Of a stretch of DNA of 64,000 nt, positions 34,044-42,869 are shown in pieces. The DNA is taken from positions 323,490 to 387,489 of the forward strand of contig NZ_JBIUAG010000008.1 in NCBI RefSeq assembly GCF_044547355.1. The letters are read 5' to 3'. The position numbers and the translations under genes were made by a program. The DNA is from Kutzneria sp044547355. Its GTDB lineage: Bacteria > Actinomycetota > Actinomycetes > Mycobacteriales > Pseudonocardiaceae. Below the pieces are notes generated by a model that saw nothing but the letters and a program-made list of their open reading frames with translations, made no database searches and was not told the origin of the DNA. Positions within the stretch are counted from its first letter, which is position 1, and the number at the start of each line of letters is the position of its first letter.

Positions 34044-34558
34044 CGGTTTCGACCGCCCGGCAGGAAGTACTGCGCCCGCGCCACCTTGGTCGCGCCGGCC
34101 ACGATGTTGGTGGGGAAGGCGACGATCCGGTTGTTCAGCGCGTGCACGCTGTCGTTGTAGCTCCGCGATTCCGCCGCCACCCGCTCGTCGCTCTCCCCCA
34201 TCCGGTCCCACAACAGCCCGAAGTCCCGCCCCGTCCGCAGCCCGGCCGGCACGCCGGCCAGGAAGCTGGTCAGCTCCTGGTTGAGCAGCTGCTCGGCCCG
34301 GCCCTGCGCGGCCGGCCCGGCGCCCCGGCTGGCCATCGCCTGCGACCGCGCCTGCACGATCCGGCTCACGTTCACGCCGCCCGCCTTGGTCACCGCGACC
34401 AGCGCGCCGATCAGGTCGTGCCGGCGTTGCAGCTCGGCGTCGACCCGCCGCCAGGTCCGCTCGACGGCCGCCCGCTGGACGGTGAACCGGTTGTGGCTCA
34501 AGGTGACGGCGAGCGCGATGAGCAGCAGGAGCACCACCACGCACAGGGCAGCGACCAA
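34040..34558 (-). CDS. LemA family protein
   Basis: A 172-aa protein with an N-terminal membrane helix (VAALCVVVLLLLIALAVTLS) and a helical-bundle body. Recognisable LemA features are the VERTWRRVDAELQRRHDLIG region and YNDSVHALNNRIVAFPTNIV. Members are membrane anchored with the body outside or inside the cell depending on lineage; their function is unclear. It is cotranscribed with pyrE (9 bases apart) and the methylase (4-base overlap). Confidence 0.9.
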   Translation of the reverse strand: MVAALCVVVLLLLIALAVTLSHNRFTVQRAAVERTWRRVDAELQRRHDLIGALVAVTKAGGVNVSRIVQARSQAMASRGAGPAAQGRAEQLLNQELTSFLAGVPAGLRTGRDFGLLWDRMGESDERVAAESRSYNDSVHALNNRIVAFPTNIVAGATKVARAQYFLPGGRNR

Positions 34559-34567
34559 GGACGCCTC

Positions 34568-35119
34568 CTACAGACCGAGATCCGCGAGATCGAGAAGGTA
34601 CCGGTACTCCAACCCGGCCTCCGCGATGGCTTCACGTACCCCGGTGTCGCGGTCGACAACCGTGGCCACGCCGACCACCGTCGCGCCAGCTTCGCGCAAC
34701 GCCTCGACGGCGGTCAGCACGCTGCCGCCGGTGGTGGAAGTGTCCTCGACGGCGAGCACCCGCTGCCCGGCGACCTCGATGCCCTCGACCCGCCGCTGCA
34801 TGCCGTGGGCCTTGGCTTCCTTGCGCACCACGAAGGCGTCCAGCACCTCGCCGTCGGCCGCGGCGGCGTGCATCATCGCGCAGGCCACCGGGTCGGCGCC
34901 GAGGGTGAGGCCGCCGGCGGCGACGTAGTCCCAGTCGGCGGTGAGCTGCCGCAGCAGCTTGCCGATCAGGGGCGCCGCCGCGTGGTGCAGCGTGGCGCGG
35001 CGCAGGTCGACGTAGTAGTCGGCTTCCTTGCCGGAGGACAGGGTGACACGGCCGTGCACGACGGCAAGCTCGGAGACAAGACGGGCCAGTTCGGACTTCG
35101 CCGGAGATTCCACTCGCAC
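34568..35119 (-). CDS. pyrE: Orotate phosphoribosyltransferase
   Basis: A 183-aa enzyme that makes orotidine-5'-phosphate from orotate and PRPP in pyrimidine synthesis. Key features are GRVTLSSGKEADYYVDLR, VVRKEAKAHGMQ, and the PRPP loop RVLAVEDTSTTGGSVLTAV. The GTG at 35119 has a GAAGGTG ribosome site 7 bases upstream; a second GTG at 35113 is possible. It heads a coupled operon with LemA and the RNA methylase. A PyrE in this position also occurs next to clpB in mycobacteria. Confidence 0.97.
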   Translation of the reverse strand: MRVESPAKSELARLVSELAVVHGRVTLSSGKEADYYVDLRRATLHHAAAPLIGKLLRQLTADWDYVAAGGLTLGADPVACAMMHAAAADGEVLDAFVVRKEAKAHGMQRRVEGIEVAGQRVLAVEDTSTTGGSVLTAVEALREAGATVVGVATVVDRDTGVREAIAEAGLEYRYLLDLADLGL

Positions 35120-35133
35120 GGGTTCACACCTTC

Positions 35134-35913
35134 TCACGTTCGGCCGCGGCTGGCTCCGACCCGCCCGGCGATCCGCCGCAGCAATCCGCGCGGCAGCAGC
35201 CGCGCCACCCCGACGATGGCCTTGTACTGCAAGCCAGGCACGCTGACCACCTTGTCCTGTCCCAGATCGGCCAGGCACTCGGTGACGACGTCGTCGGCGT
35301 CGAGCCACATCAGCTCGGAGGTTCCGCTCATGTCGATGCCGGCCCGCTCGTGGAACTCGGTGTGCACGAAGCCGGGGCACAGCGCCATCATCCGAACGCC
35401 GGCGCCGGCCAGCGAGATGGCCAGGCCCTCGGTGAACGAGGTGACATACGCCTTGCTCGCCGAGTAGGTCGAGCCGCGGCCGGCCATGAAGCCGGCGACA
35501 CTGGACACGTTGATGATCACGCCGGCTCCCCGCGGCACCATCGTGGCCAGCGCGGCGTGGGTCAGCCGCATCACGGCGGTGACGTTCACGTCGAGCTGGG
35601 ACTGCAACTGCTCGACCGGGGATTCCCAGAACTCGCCCAGCGTGCCGAAGCCGGCGTTGTTGACCACCACGTCGACCGGCCGCGACCCGTCCCGCAGCCG
35701 GGCCTCCACGGCCGCCCGGCCCGGTTCGGTCGCCAGGTCGGCCGGCAGCACCTCGGACTCCACGCCGTAGCGGCGCTTGAGCTCCTCGGCCTGCTCGACC
35801 AGCCGGGACGTGGTGCGGGCGACGAGCACGAGACGGTCGCCGTCGGAGGCGAACCGGCGCACGAACGCGGCGCCGATGCCGGAGGTGGATCCGGTGACGA
35901 GACAGGTGGCCAT
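35134..35913 (-). CDS. Short-chain dehydrogenase/reductase
   Basis: A 259-aa classical SDR. It has ATCLVTGSTSGIGAAFVRRF at the N-terminus (TGxxxGIG), VVNNAGFGTLGEF, and the catalytic NVSSVAGFMAGRGSTYSASK (Ser, Tyr, Lys). LVLVARTTSRL after strand two suggests NADP preference. It lies 14 bases upstream of pyrE in the same direction, although metabolic linkage is not obvious. The start is placed at MATCLVTG; an ATG nine bases upstream is possible. Confidence 0.92.
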   Translation of the reverse strand: MATCLVTGSTSGIGAAFVRRFASDGDRLVLVARTTSRLVEQAEELKRRYGVESEVLPADLATEPGRAAVEARLRDGSRPVDVVVNNAGFGTLGEFWESPVEQLQSQLDVNVTAVMRLTHAALATMVPRGAGVIINVSSVAGFMAGRGSTYSASKAYVTSFTEGLAISLAGAGVRMMALCPGFVHTEFHERAGIDMSGTSELMWLDADDVVTECLADLGQDKVVSVPGLQYKAIVGVARLLPRGLLRRIAGRVGASRGRT

Positions 35914-35952
35914 GCCTGGCACGGTACCGGCGAGTCAGCGCCGGCCTCGGCC

Positions 35953-36669
35953 TCAGGCCGGGTTGCGGCCGCCGAACGAGGGCCGGTAGACCTCGCCGCC
36001 GGGATCCTCGGAGGACGGCTCCTCAGTGGGCGTGTCGGCCTCGAAAGGGTCGACGACGTCAGCCAGCTCGCCGACGTCGCGCAGCAGCCGCTCCAGCCGG
36101 GCCGGGGTGGCCCCGGGCGGCGCGGCGGCCAGCACCCAGTCCTCCTCCAGCCAGACCACGGTGACGTCGCCGCCGATCTCCTCGGCCGCCTCGACCAGGT
36201 CGGGCGTGATGAGCATGCGGGCGGCGGTCAGGTCGGAGACGAAGGCGTAGCGCTGGCCGACCGGACCGAGCAGGTCCGGCATCTGCTCACGCTGGAAGGG
36301 CACGCTGGGCAGCCACAGCTCGACGACCACCGGGTGGGTCCGCCGGCACCGGATGCCGACCAGCACGGAGTTGACCTTGCCGCCGTTCTCCAGGTCGAGC
36401 ACGTACACCTGGCGCCGCCCGTCGGCGGTGAAGGTGGAGCCGGCGACCACGTCGCGGGCCACCCCGCTGCCGTAGTAGGCGATGGCCCCGTGGTGCCAGC
36501 GGGTGGGCAGCACATGGTCGGTCTCGGCGAACTGCCAGCCGCGCAGCCCCGCCCAGCGCCGTCGCTCTCGGTTGCGAGCCGTGCGCTGGGCACGGTCGGT
36601 CGCCAGCAGTGCCAGCCCGGCCACTGCCAGGACGACGAACGCCGTGAACCAGACCCACGCAGGTATCAC
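35953..36669 (-). CDS. Membrane-anchored conserved protein next to clpB (Rv0383c-like)
   Basis: About 238 aa. One N-terminal membrane helix (WVWFTAFVVLAVAGLALLAT) is followed by a basic stretch and a soluble domain of mixed strands and helices (GWQFAETDHVLPTRWHHGAI, VNSVLVGIRCRRTHPVVVEL, VTVVWLEEDWVLAA). The C-terminus is acidic and Pro-rich. It corresponds in position and architecture to the conserved protein between pyrE and clpB in M. tuberculosis (Rv0383c, from memory). The GTG at 36669 is the assumed start; frames up to 36711 are possible. Function is unknown. Confidence 0.78.
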   Translation of the reverse strand: MIPAWVWFTAFVVLAVAGLALLATDRAQRTARNRERRRWAGLRGWQFAETDHVLPTRWHHGAIAYYGSGVARDVVAGSTFTADGRRQVYVLDLENGGKVNSVLVGIRCRRTHPVVVELWLPSVPFQREQMPDLLGPVGQRYAFVSDLTAARMLITPDLVEAAEEIGGDVTVVWLEEDWVLAAAPPGATPARLERLLRDVGELADVVDPFEADTPTEEPSSEDPGGEVYRPSFGGRNPA

Positions 36670-36740
36670 AACAGGCAGGGTAGCGGCCGGCCGACCGATT
36701 ACGAAGATCACTACTGGGTCTGTTGTCCCCGAAAGCGGTA

Positions 36741-36777
36741 ACGAACGGCCCCGAGCGTGGGGCTCGGGGCCGTTCGT
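36741..36777 (-). terminator. Terminator hairpin of clpB
   Basis: ACGAACGGCCCCGAGC (36741-36756) pairs perfectly with 36762-36777 over a 5-base loop, 10 bases downstream of the clpB stop on the minus strand. A strong 16-bp stem without a T-tract. Confidence 0.75.
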
Positions 36778-36786
36778 CGGGGTGGG

Positions 36787-39378
36787 TCAGCCGGTCAGGG
36801 ACCGCCCGACCATCAGGCCGGAGTTGTCCTCCACCACGTCGACCAGCACGGTGTCGCCGTCGCGGATCTCGCCGGCCAGCAGCTCCTTGGCCAGCTGGTC
36901 GCCGATCGAGGACTGCACCAGCCGGCGCAGCGGGCGGGCGCCGTAGACCGGGTCGAACCCGTTGAGGGCCAGCCAGTCGCGGGCGGCCGGCGAGACGTCC
37001 AGGGTCAGCCGGCGCTGGGCCAGCCGCTGGCCCAGCCGGGCCACCTGGATGTCCACGATCGAGGTCAGCTCCTCGGTGGCCAGCGCGTGGAAGACCACCA
37101 GGTCGTCCAGCCGGTTGAGGAACTCCGGCTTGAAGTGCCGCTGCACGGTCGAGAGCACCGCGTCCTTGCGCTGCTGCTCGGTCAGCACCGGGTCGGCGAT
37201 GGCCTGCGAGCCGAGGTTGGAGGTCAGCACCAGGATCGTGTTGCGGAAGTCCACCGTGCGGCCCTGGCCGTCGGTCAGCCGACCGTCGTCCAGCACCTGC
37301 AACAGCACGTCGAACACGTCCGGGTGGGCCTTCTCCACCTCGTCGAGCAGCACCACCGCGTAGGGCCGGCGGCGCACCGCCTCGGTCAGCTGGCCGCCCT
37401 GGTCGTAGCCGACGTAGCCGGGCGGGGCGCCGACCAGGCGGGCCACCGAGTGCTTCTCGGCGTACTCGCTCATGTCGATGCGGATCATCGCCCGCTCGTC
37501 GTCGAACAGGAACTCGGCCAGCGCCTTGGCCAGCTCGGTCTTGCCAACGCCGGTCGGCCCGAGGAACAGGAACGAGCCGGTGGGACGGTCCGGGTCGGCC
37601 ACGCCGGCACGGGTCCGGCGCACCGCGTCGGACACCACGCGGACGGCCTCGGCCTGGCCGACGACCCGTCGGGACAGCTCGTCCTCCATCCGCAGCAGCT
37701 TGGCCGTCTCGCCTTCGAGCAGCCGGCCGGCCGGGATGCCGGTCCAGGCGCTGACCACGTCGGCCACGTCGTCCGGGCCGACCTCCTCCTTGAGCATCAC
37801 GTCGCCGCTTGGCGTGCTCGCGGTGGCCGCGGCCAGCTCCTTCTCCAGCGCCGGGATGCGGCCGTAGCGCAGCTCGGCGGCCCGGCCCAGGTCGCTGTCG
37901 CGCTCGGCCCGCTCGGACTCGCCGCGCAGCTGCTCCAGCTGCTCCTTGAGCTCGCGGACCTTCTCGATGGAGCCCTTCTCGTTCTGCCACCGGGCGGTCA
38001 GCGCGGACAGCTGCTCGCGCTTCTCGGCCAGCTCGGCCCGCAGCGCGGCCAGCCGCTCCTGGGAGGCCAGGTCGGACTCCTTCTCCAGGGCCATCTCCTC
38101 GATCTCGAGACGGCGCACGGCCCGCTCAACCTCGTCGATCTCCACCGGCCGGGAGTCGATCTCCATCCGCAGCCGGGACGCGGCCTCGTCGACCAGGTCG
38201 ATGGCCTTGTCCGGGAGGAAGCGGGCGGTGATGTACCGGTCGGACAGGGTCGCGGCGGCCACCAGCGCGGTGTCGGTGATGCGGACACCGTGGTGCACCT
38301 CGTAGCGCTCCTTGAGCCCGCGCAGGATGCCGATGGTGTCCTCCACGCTCGGCTCGCCCACCAGCACCTGCTGGAACCGCCGCTCCAGGGCGGGGTCCTT
38401 CTCGATGTGCTGGCGGTACTCGTCCAGCGTGGTCGCGCCGACCATGCGCAGCTCGCCGCGGGCCAGCATGGGCTTGATCATGTTGCCGGCGTCCATCGCG
38501 CCCTCGCCGGTCGCGCCGGCGCCGACGATGGTGTGCAGCTCGTCGATGAAGGTGATGACCTGGCCGGCGGAGTCGGTGATCTCCTTGAGCACGGCCTTGA
38601 GCCGCTCCTCGAACTCGCCGCGGTACTTCGCGCCGGCGACCATGGAGCCCAGGTCGAGCGAGACGACCCGCTTGCCGCGCAGCGACTCCGGCACGTCGCC
38701 GGCGACGACGCGCTGGGCAAGGCCCTCGACGATGGCGGTCTTGCCGACGCCGGGCTCGCCGATCAGCACCGGGTTGTTCTTGGTGCGCCGGGACAGCACC
38801 TGCACGACGCGGCGGATCTCGGCGTCGCGGCCGATCACCGGGTCGAGCTCGCCGTCACGGGCGCGCTGGGTCAGGTCGACGCCGTACTTCTCCAGCGCCT
38901 GGAAGGTGCCCTCCGGGTCGGGGCTGGTGATCCGGGACGAGCCGCGGACCTTGGTGAAGGCCTCGCGCAGCGCGTCCGGGGTGGCGCCGTGCCGGCGCAG
39001 CAGGTCGGCGACCAGCCCGCCCTCGGCGGCCAGCCCGACCAGCAGGTGCTCGGTGGACACGTACTCGTCGCCCATCTCGGTGGCGAGCCGCTGGGCGTGC
39101 GTGATCACCCGCAGGCCGTCACGGGACAGCTGCGGGGCGGACATGGTGGCGCCGGTCGCCGACGGCAGCGAGTGCGCGAGCTTCTCCAGCTCGGCGCGCA
39201 CCTGCGCCGGATCGGCCCCGACCGCGGTGAGCAGCGGGGCGGTCAGACCGTCGCCCTGGGCCAGCAGCGCGGCGAGCAGGTGCACGGGTGTGATGTCGGG
39301 GTTGCCGGCCATCGTCGCGGCCTGCGCCGCCTCGGACACCGCCTGCTGCGTCTTCGTGGTCGGGTTGAACTGGTTCAT
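36787..39378 (-). CDS. clpB: ATP-dependent disaggregase chaperone ClpB
   Basis: An 863-aa Hsp100. The N-domain starts MNQFNPTTKTQQAVSEAAQA. AAA-1 has GEPGVGKTAIVEGLAQRV, the coiled-coil middle domain spans ~400-530, and AAA-2 has GPTGVGKTELAKALAEFLF and RIDMSEYAEKHSVARLVGAP. It threads aggregated proteins and works with DnaK/DnaJ/GrpE. The ATG at 39378 has a GGTGGGAG-type ribosome site. An HAIR operator at 39428-39448 puts it under HspR, the product of 42870-43295. Confidence 0.98.
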   Translation of the reverse strand: MNQFNPTTKTQQAVSEAAQAATMAGNPDITPVHLLAALLAQGDGLTAPLLTAVGADPAQVRAELEKLAHSLPSATGATMSAPQLSRDGLRVITHAQRLATEMGDEYVSTEHLLVGLAAEGGLVADLLRRHGATPDALREAFTKVRGSSRITSPDPEGTFQALEKYGVDLTQRARDGELDPVIGRDAEIRRVVQVLSRRTKNNPVLIGEPGVGKTAIVEGLAQRVVAGDVPESLRGKRVVSLDLGSMVAGAKYRGEFEERLKAVLKEITDSAGQVITFIDELHTIVGAGATGEGAMDAGNMIKPMLARGELRMVGATTLDEYRQHIEKDPALERRFQQVLVGEPSVEDTIGILRGLKERYEVHHGVRITDTALVAAATLSDRYITARFLPDKAIDLVDEAASRLRMEIDSRPVEIDEVERAVRRLEIEEMALEKESDLASQERLAALRAELAEKREQLSALTARWQNEKGSIEKVRELKEQLEQLRGESERAERDSDLGRAAELRYGRIPALEKELAAATASTPSGDVMLKEEVGPDDVADVVSAWTGIPAGRLLEGETAKLLRMEDELSRRVVGQAEAVRVVSDAVRRTRAGVADPDRPTGSFLFLGPTGVGKTELAKALAEFLFDDERAMIRIDMSEYAEKHSVARLVGAPPGYVGYDQGGQLTEAVRRRPYAVVLLDEVEKAHPDVFDVLLQVLDDGRLTDGQGRTVDFRNTILVLTSNLGSQAIADPVLTEQQRKDAVLSTVQRHFKPEFLNRLDDLVVFHALATEELTSIVDIQVARLGQRLAQRRLTLDVSPAARDWLALNGFDPVYGARPLRRLVQSSIGDQLAKELLAGEIRDGDTVLVDVVEDNSGLMVGRSLTG

Positions 39379-39427
39379 CTCCCACCTTCGGGCGAGACTC
39401 GGGGACACTGTCTTCAACGTCAGAAAA

Positions 39428-39448
39428 GTTGAGTCTGTTCCGCTCAAG
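39428..39448. promoter_or_regulatory. HAIR operator (HspR binding site) upstream of clpB
   Basis: On the plus strand GTTGAGT (39428-39434), seven bases, then GCTCAAG (39442-39448). This matches the HAIR consensus CTTGAGT-N7-ACTCAAG with two deviations. A separate 14-bp palindrome GTGAGCCGGCTCAC lies at 39464-39477. Confidence 0.85.
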
Positions 39449-39588
39449 TCGAAGCATACCCGAGTGAGCCGGCTCACCTCACGTGATCACGGCTGGTCAC
39501 CCACATGCGAACCAGGCTTGTCCACACCGGCGACCCGCTTATCCACAATCCCCAGGTGACGATCCACAGGGCTGGGCCGTCCGGGTGG

Positions 39589-40041
39589 TCACGCTTCCAG
39601 CGTGCCGCGGATGGCCGCCACCAGGTCGGCCAGCACGCCGTTGGCCGCGGCCAGCCGGTCGTCGTCCCAGCCGTCCAGGGCGGCCCGGATCAGGTCGGCC
39701 TGCCGGCGCTTCCAGCCGGCCAGCACCTCGACGCCCCGCTCGGTCGGGCTGATCAGGGCCACCCGCCCGTCGCTGGGCGAGGGCCTGCGGTTGACCAGGC
39801 CGACCTTCTGCAACTGGGCGATCTGCCGGCTGACCACCGAGGTGTCCACCACCCGGTGCTCGGCCAGGTCCGACACCCGGCACTCGCCCCGGGCCACGAC
39901 GTCGGCCAGCAGCGCGCCGGCCGCCGGATGCAGGCCGAAGTCGTCGTCCCAGAACCGCATCCGCACCGCGTTCTGGATCTGGTTGAGCATCCGCAGCTGG
40001 CGGATCAGCTCCAGCGACTGCTCCTCGGACGGCCCCATCAC
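39589..40041 (-). CDS. MarR-family regulator (distal of a coupled pair)
   Basis: A 150-aa MarR protein. The DNA-binding part includes RVSDLAEHRVVDTSVVSRQI and the wing LVNRRPSPSDGRVALISPT; helices flank it for dimerisation. GTGATG at its start overlaps the stop of the upstream MarR gene, so the GTG (40041) or the ATG (40038) could be used. It faces the clpB promoter region divergently. No transporter or enzyme is next to the pair, so the target is unknown. Confidence 0.92.
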   Translation of the reverse strand: MMGPSEEQSLELIRQLRMLNQIQNAVRMRFWDDDFGLHPAAGALLADVVARGECRVSDLAEHRVVDTSVVSRQIAQLQKVGLVNRRPSPSDGRVALISPTERGVEVLAGWKRRQADLIRAALDGWDDDRLAAANGVLADLVAAIRGTLEA

Positions 40042-40487
40042 AACACCTCGTTCAGCCGATCCAGCAGCGAGGAGAAGGTCTGCATGTCCTCGGTTGACCA
40101 GTGCGACAGCCGCTCCCGCAGCAGCGTGCGGCGGTCGGAGCGGACCGCTGCGAGGCGGTCGTGCCCCACGGCCGTGAGCTGCACGATCCTGGCCCGGCCG
40201 TCGGCGCTGTCCACCGCCCGCTCCAGCAGGCTCAGCTCCTCCAGCCGGGCGATCTGCCGGCTCACCGTCGACTTGTCCAGGCCGGTGCGCTCGACGATCT
40301 CGGCGGCGCGCACCGGGCCGGTCTCGTACAGGTGCACGAGCAGCGCGTAGGAGGCGGTGTCCAGGCCCGGGTGGACCTGCTTGGCGACCTGGAGGGAGAA
40401 ACTGCGGGCCCGGCCGAACAGCACCGAGAGCGACCGCTCCACGGCCTGGGCTGCCTCCCGGCGGTCAGCCGGCTCGTGCTCGTCCAC
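40038..40487 (-). CDS. MarR-family regulator (proximal of a coupled pair)
   Basis: A 149-aa MarR protein. The recognition region is AAEIVERTGLDKSTVSRQIA, followed by the wing LLERAVDSADGRARIVQLT. It resembles its downstream partner only at family level, and the two overlap, so heterodimer or sequential regulation is possible. It lies 62 bases from the PPOX-fold gene stop. Confidence 0.92.
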   Translation of the reverse strand: MDEHEPADRREAAQAVERSLSVLFGRARSFSLQVAKQVHPGLDTASYALLVHLYETGPVRAAEIVERTGLDKSTVSRQIARLEELSLLERAVDSADGRARIVQLTAVGHDRLAAVRSDRRTLLRERLSHWSTEDMQTFSSLLDRLNEVL

Positions 40488-40549
40488 CCTGGTCCTCCAT
40501 CCGCGTCACACGAACGTCAAACCGTAGTGGTCGGAGTGTCCGATCCCTG

Positions 40550-41311
40550 CTAGCGGGCCGCCGTTCTGGTCGATCGAACGCCGAAATAGTCCCCACCCTT
40601 GCGGCGGCTGTCGTCGGTGCCCCAGTCCCGGGTGCGGTCGACCGGGACCAGCCTGGGGATGTGCTTGCGGCAGTGAATGTAGGCCTCGACCACTTCCAAG
40701 ACTACCCAGCGCTCGGGGGTGCGGCCCCGTTCGAACTCGGCGGGCAGGTCGGGGTACACGGCCCGCAGCTCGGCGTCGTCGACGATGCGGGCCCGGCCGT
40801 TGACGTGCAGGCCGATCAGGTCGTCGACGAAGTCGACCAGCAGCATGGCCACGTGCGCGTTCTCGCTGATGTTGCCGAGGCTGGCCATCACGCCGTTGCC
40901 GCGGTACTCGGGGTAGGCCAGCCAGCGCTCGCCCAGCACCCGCACGAAGCCGGCCGGGCCGGCGCGGAAGGACACGTCGCACTCGCCGCCGGCGTCCGAG
41001 GTGCCGATGAAGGCCATGTCCATGCGGGCCACGAACTCCCGCATCTCGTCGTTGAGGTGGTCGAGGACCTGGTCGCGGTAGAACCGGTTGGCCCGGTCGG
41101 CCGTGCCGAAGGCTCTCTGCAGCAGGTGCTCGCCCCGGGATCCGGGTAAGTGTTCGTCCCCCGGCAGGGGGACGAACAGGTCGTCGGGGTGCAGGGTGAT
41201 GTCGGTCACCGCGGGGGACGGTGCGTCCGACAGCTCCAGTTGGAGCAGCTCTGGACCGGCGGTACCGGTCGGAGCAAGGTGGACGGGGGTCACGGTGGCC
41301 CACCGTGCCAT
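40550..41311 (-). CDS. PPOX-class FMN-binding split-barrel protein
   Basis: A ~253-aa protein with a pyridoxamine-5'-phosphate-oxidase-like barrel. Typical parts are MDMAFIGTSDAGGECDVSFR (substrate/FMN strand), LAYPEYRGNGVMASLGNISE and VGLHVNGRARIVDD-like strands, ending in YIHCRKHIPRLVP, the conserved C-terminal R/K-rich motif of the MSMEG-type PPOX family. An extra N-terminal part (~90 residues) precedes it. The start could be 41329 or 41311; MARWATVTPV is preferred. Substrate is unknown; F420- or FMN-linked reductases share this fold. Confidence 0.85.
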   Translation of the reverse strand: MARWATVTPVHLAPTGTAGPELLQLELSDAPSPAVTDITLHPDDLFVPLPGDEHLPGSRGEHLLQRAFGTADRANRFYRDQVLDHLNDEMREFVARMDMAFIGTSDAGGECDVSFRAGPAGFVRVLGERWLAYPEYRGNGVMASLGNISENAHVAMLLVDFVDDLIGLHVNGRARIVDDAELRAVYPDLPAEFERGRTPERWVVLEVVEAYIHCRKHIPRLVPVDRTRDWGTDDSRRKGGDYFGVRSTRTAAR

Positions 41312-41540
41312 GCCGACCGCGTTCTGCACACCCCCGGCGGCTTGTTCGCCCGTTCGTAGGATGGTCTGTCAACGGTTAGTTACGCCGGTCCACTCGAACG
41401 TGGCATCAAGTCCCACAAAGACCCGATGTCGAGTTAGGGTCCACCCTGTCGGGGGACGGATGCTTGACCATGGAGGCGCCTGACCAGGTGTCCCGAAGCT
41501 TGCCAGGTTCCCCTGACTACGTGGAGACTGCGCCCGGACC

Positions 41541-42719
41541 ATGACAGCCAACGCCGTGTTGAACCCCTTGCCTTCAACCACTCCTCACCGCGAACCGCCA
41601 CCGGGTGTCACCGCGATGGTGCGGATGATTCGCGAAAGCTTCGCGGTGGTAGAGCCGTGCGCCGAGGAAGTGGCGAAGTTCTTCTACGGGATGCTGTTCA
41701 GCCTCGCGCCGACCACCCGTGACATGTTCCCGGTGAACATGGAGGTGCAGCGCAGCCGCCTGCTGCGCGCGCTGGTGCACGTCGTCCAGATGGTCGACCG
41801 CCCCGACGACCTGATCCCGTTCCTGCGCCAGCTCGGCCGCGACCACCGCAAGTTCGGCGTGGTGGCCAGCCACTACGAGTCGGTCGGCACCGCACTGCTG
41901 GCCTCGATCAAGAAGTTCGCCGGCAAGGCCTGGACGCCGCAGGTGGAGCGGGCCTGGGCCGAGGCGTACACGATCATGGCCCGGTCCATGCAGGAGGCCG
42001 CCGCGGCCGACGAGGGCCCGGCCTTCTGGCCGGCCACCGTGGTCGAGCACAAGCGGCTGAGCTGGGGCCTGGCCATGGTGCGGGTGCAGCCCGACTACCC
42101 GGTGCCCTACCAGCCCGGCCAGTACGTGAGCGTGGAGACCCCGCAGCGGCCCCGGCTGTGGCGCTACCTGAGCCCGGCCAACGCGCCGCGCGAGGACGGC
42201 ACCATGGAGTTCCACGTGCGGGCCGTGAACAGCGGCTGGGTCAGCCGCTCGATCGTGGCCCACACCCAGATCGGCGACCAGTGGCGCATCGGCGCGCCGA
42301 TGGGCCGGCTGGCCGTGGACCGCGAGGCCGGCAAGGACATCCTCATGGTCGCCGGCGGCACCGGCGTCACCCCGATGCGGGCCATCCTGGACAACCTGGC
42401 CCAGTGGGGCGAGAACCCCCGGGTGCACCTGTTCGTCGGCGGCCGCACCCGCGAGGACCTCTACGACCTGGACAACCTCCAGCGCATCGCCCAGAGCAAC
42501 CCGTGGCTGACGGTGGTGCCGGTGGTCGAGTCGGAGCCGGGCCTACAGGGCTACGAGCACGGCTCGCTGGCCGACGTCGTCACCCGCTACGGCTCCTGGT
42601 CCGACCGCGAGGTCCTGGTCTGCGGCTCCCCGGCGATGATCCGCGCCACCGTGTCCCGCATGCTGGTCGCCGGCACCCCCCTGGACCACATCCGCTACGA
42701 CCCCTTCACGCTGGACTGA
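41541..42719 (+). CDS. Flavohaemoprotein-type globin-reductase
   Basis: A 392-aa fusion of an N-terminal globin (~25-150) and a C-terminal ferredoxin-reductase module (~165-392). The globin keeps a proximal His in LGRDHRKFGVVASHYESVG, a CD-region Phe in RDMFPVNM and a distal-side Gln in VQRSRLL. The FAD site is LWRYLSPAN, and the NAD(P)H site is LMVAGGTGVTPMRAI. Flavohaemoproteins usually detoxify NO as dioxygenases; mycobacterial type II versions differ and have been linked to D-lactate oxidation, and this sequence recalls them. It resembles the protein next to clpB in M. tuberculosis (Rv0385, from memory). No clear ribosome site lies at the ATG. Confidence 0.9.
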   Translation: MTANAVLNPLPSTTPHREPPPGVTAMVRMIRESFAVVEPCAEEVAKFFYGMLFSLAPTTRDMFPVNMEVQRSRLLRALVHVVQMVDRPDDLIPFLRQLGRDHRKFGVVASHYESVGTALLASIKKFAGKAWTPQVERAWAEAYTIMARSMQEAAAADEGPAFWPATVVEHKRLSWGLAMVRVQPDYPVPYQPGQYVSVETPQRPRLWRYLSPANAPREDGTMEFHVRAVNSGWVSRSIVAHTQIGDQWRIGAPMGRLAVDREAGKDILMVAGGTGVTPMRAILDNLAQWGENPRVHLFVGGRTREDLYDLDNLQRIAQSNPWLTVVPVVESEPGLQGYEHGSLADVVTRYGSWSDREVLVCGSPAMIRATVSRMLVAGTPLDHIRYDPFTLD

Positions 42720-42731
42720 CACGAGGCGGAC

Positions 42732-42846
42732 GCGAGTCACGTTCTCGGGCTGGAGAGTTCCGTCCTCGGGCCCACCCACCCAGCGCAACCACGCTGGAAA
42801 ATGCCCGAGGGCGGAACTCGCCGAGGTGCCCGAGAGCGTGACTCGC
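42732..42846. repeat. Triple-nested palindrome between convergent genes
   Basis: The outer arms GCGAGTCACGTTCTCGGGC (42732-42750) and 42828-42846 match 18 of 19. Middle arms GAGTTCCGTCCTCGGGC (42755-42771) and 42803-42819 match 16 of 17. Inner arms CCAGCG (42780-42785) and CGCTGG (42792-42797) are perfect. The outer and middle arms resemble each other (GAGT..CGT.CTCGGGC), so one unit occurs four times, two in each direction. It separates the flavohaemoprotein and hspR genes. Confidence 0.85.
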
Positions 42847-42869
42847 AGGGGTTCGCTCGCCGGGTCCGC

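Noticed and set aside
36757..39432. 891-aa plus-strand frame
   Set aside because: Shadow of clpB; His/Gln/Gly-rich antisense composition without motifs.
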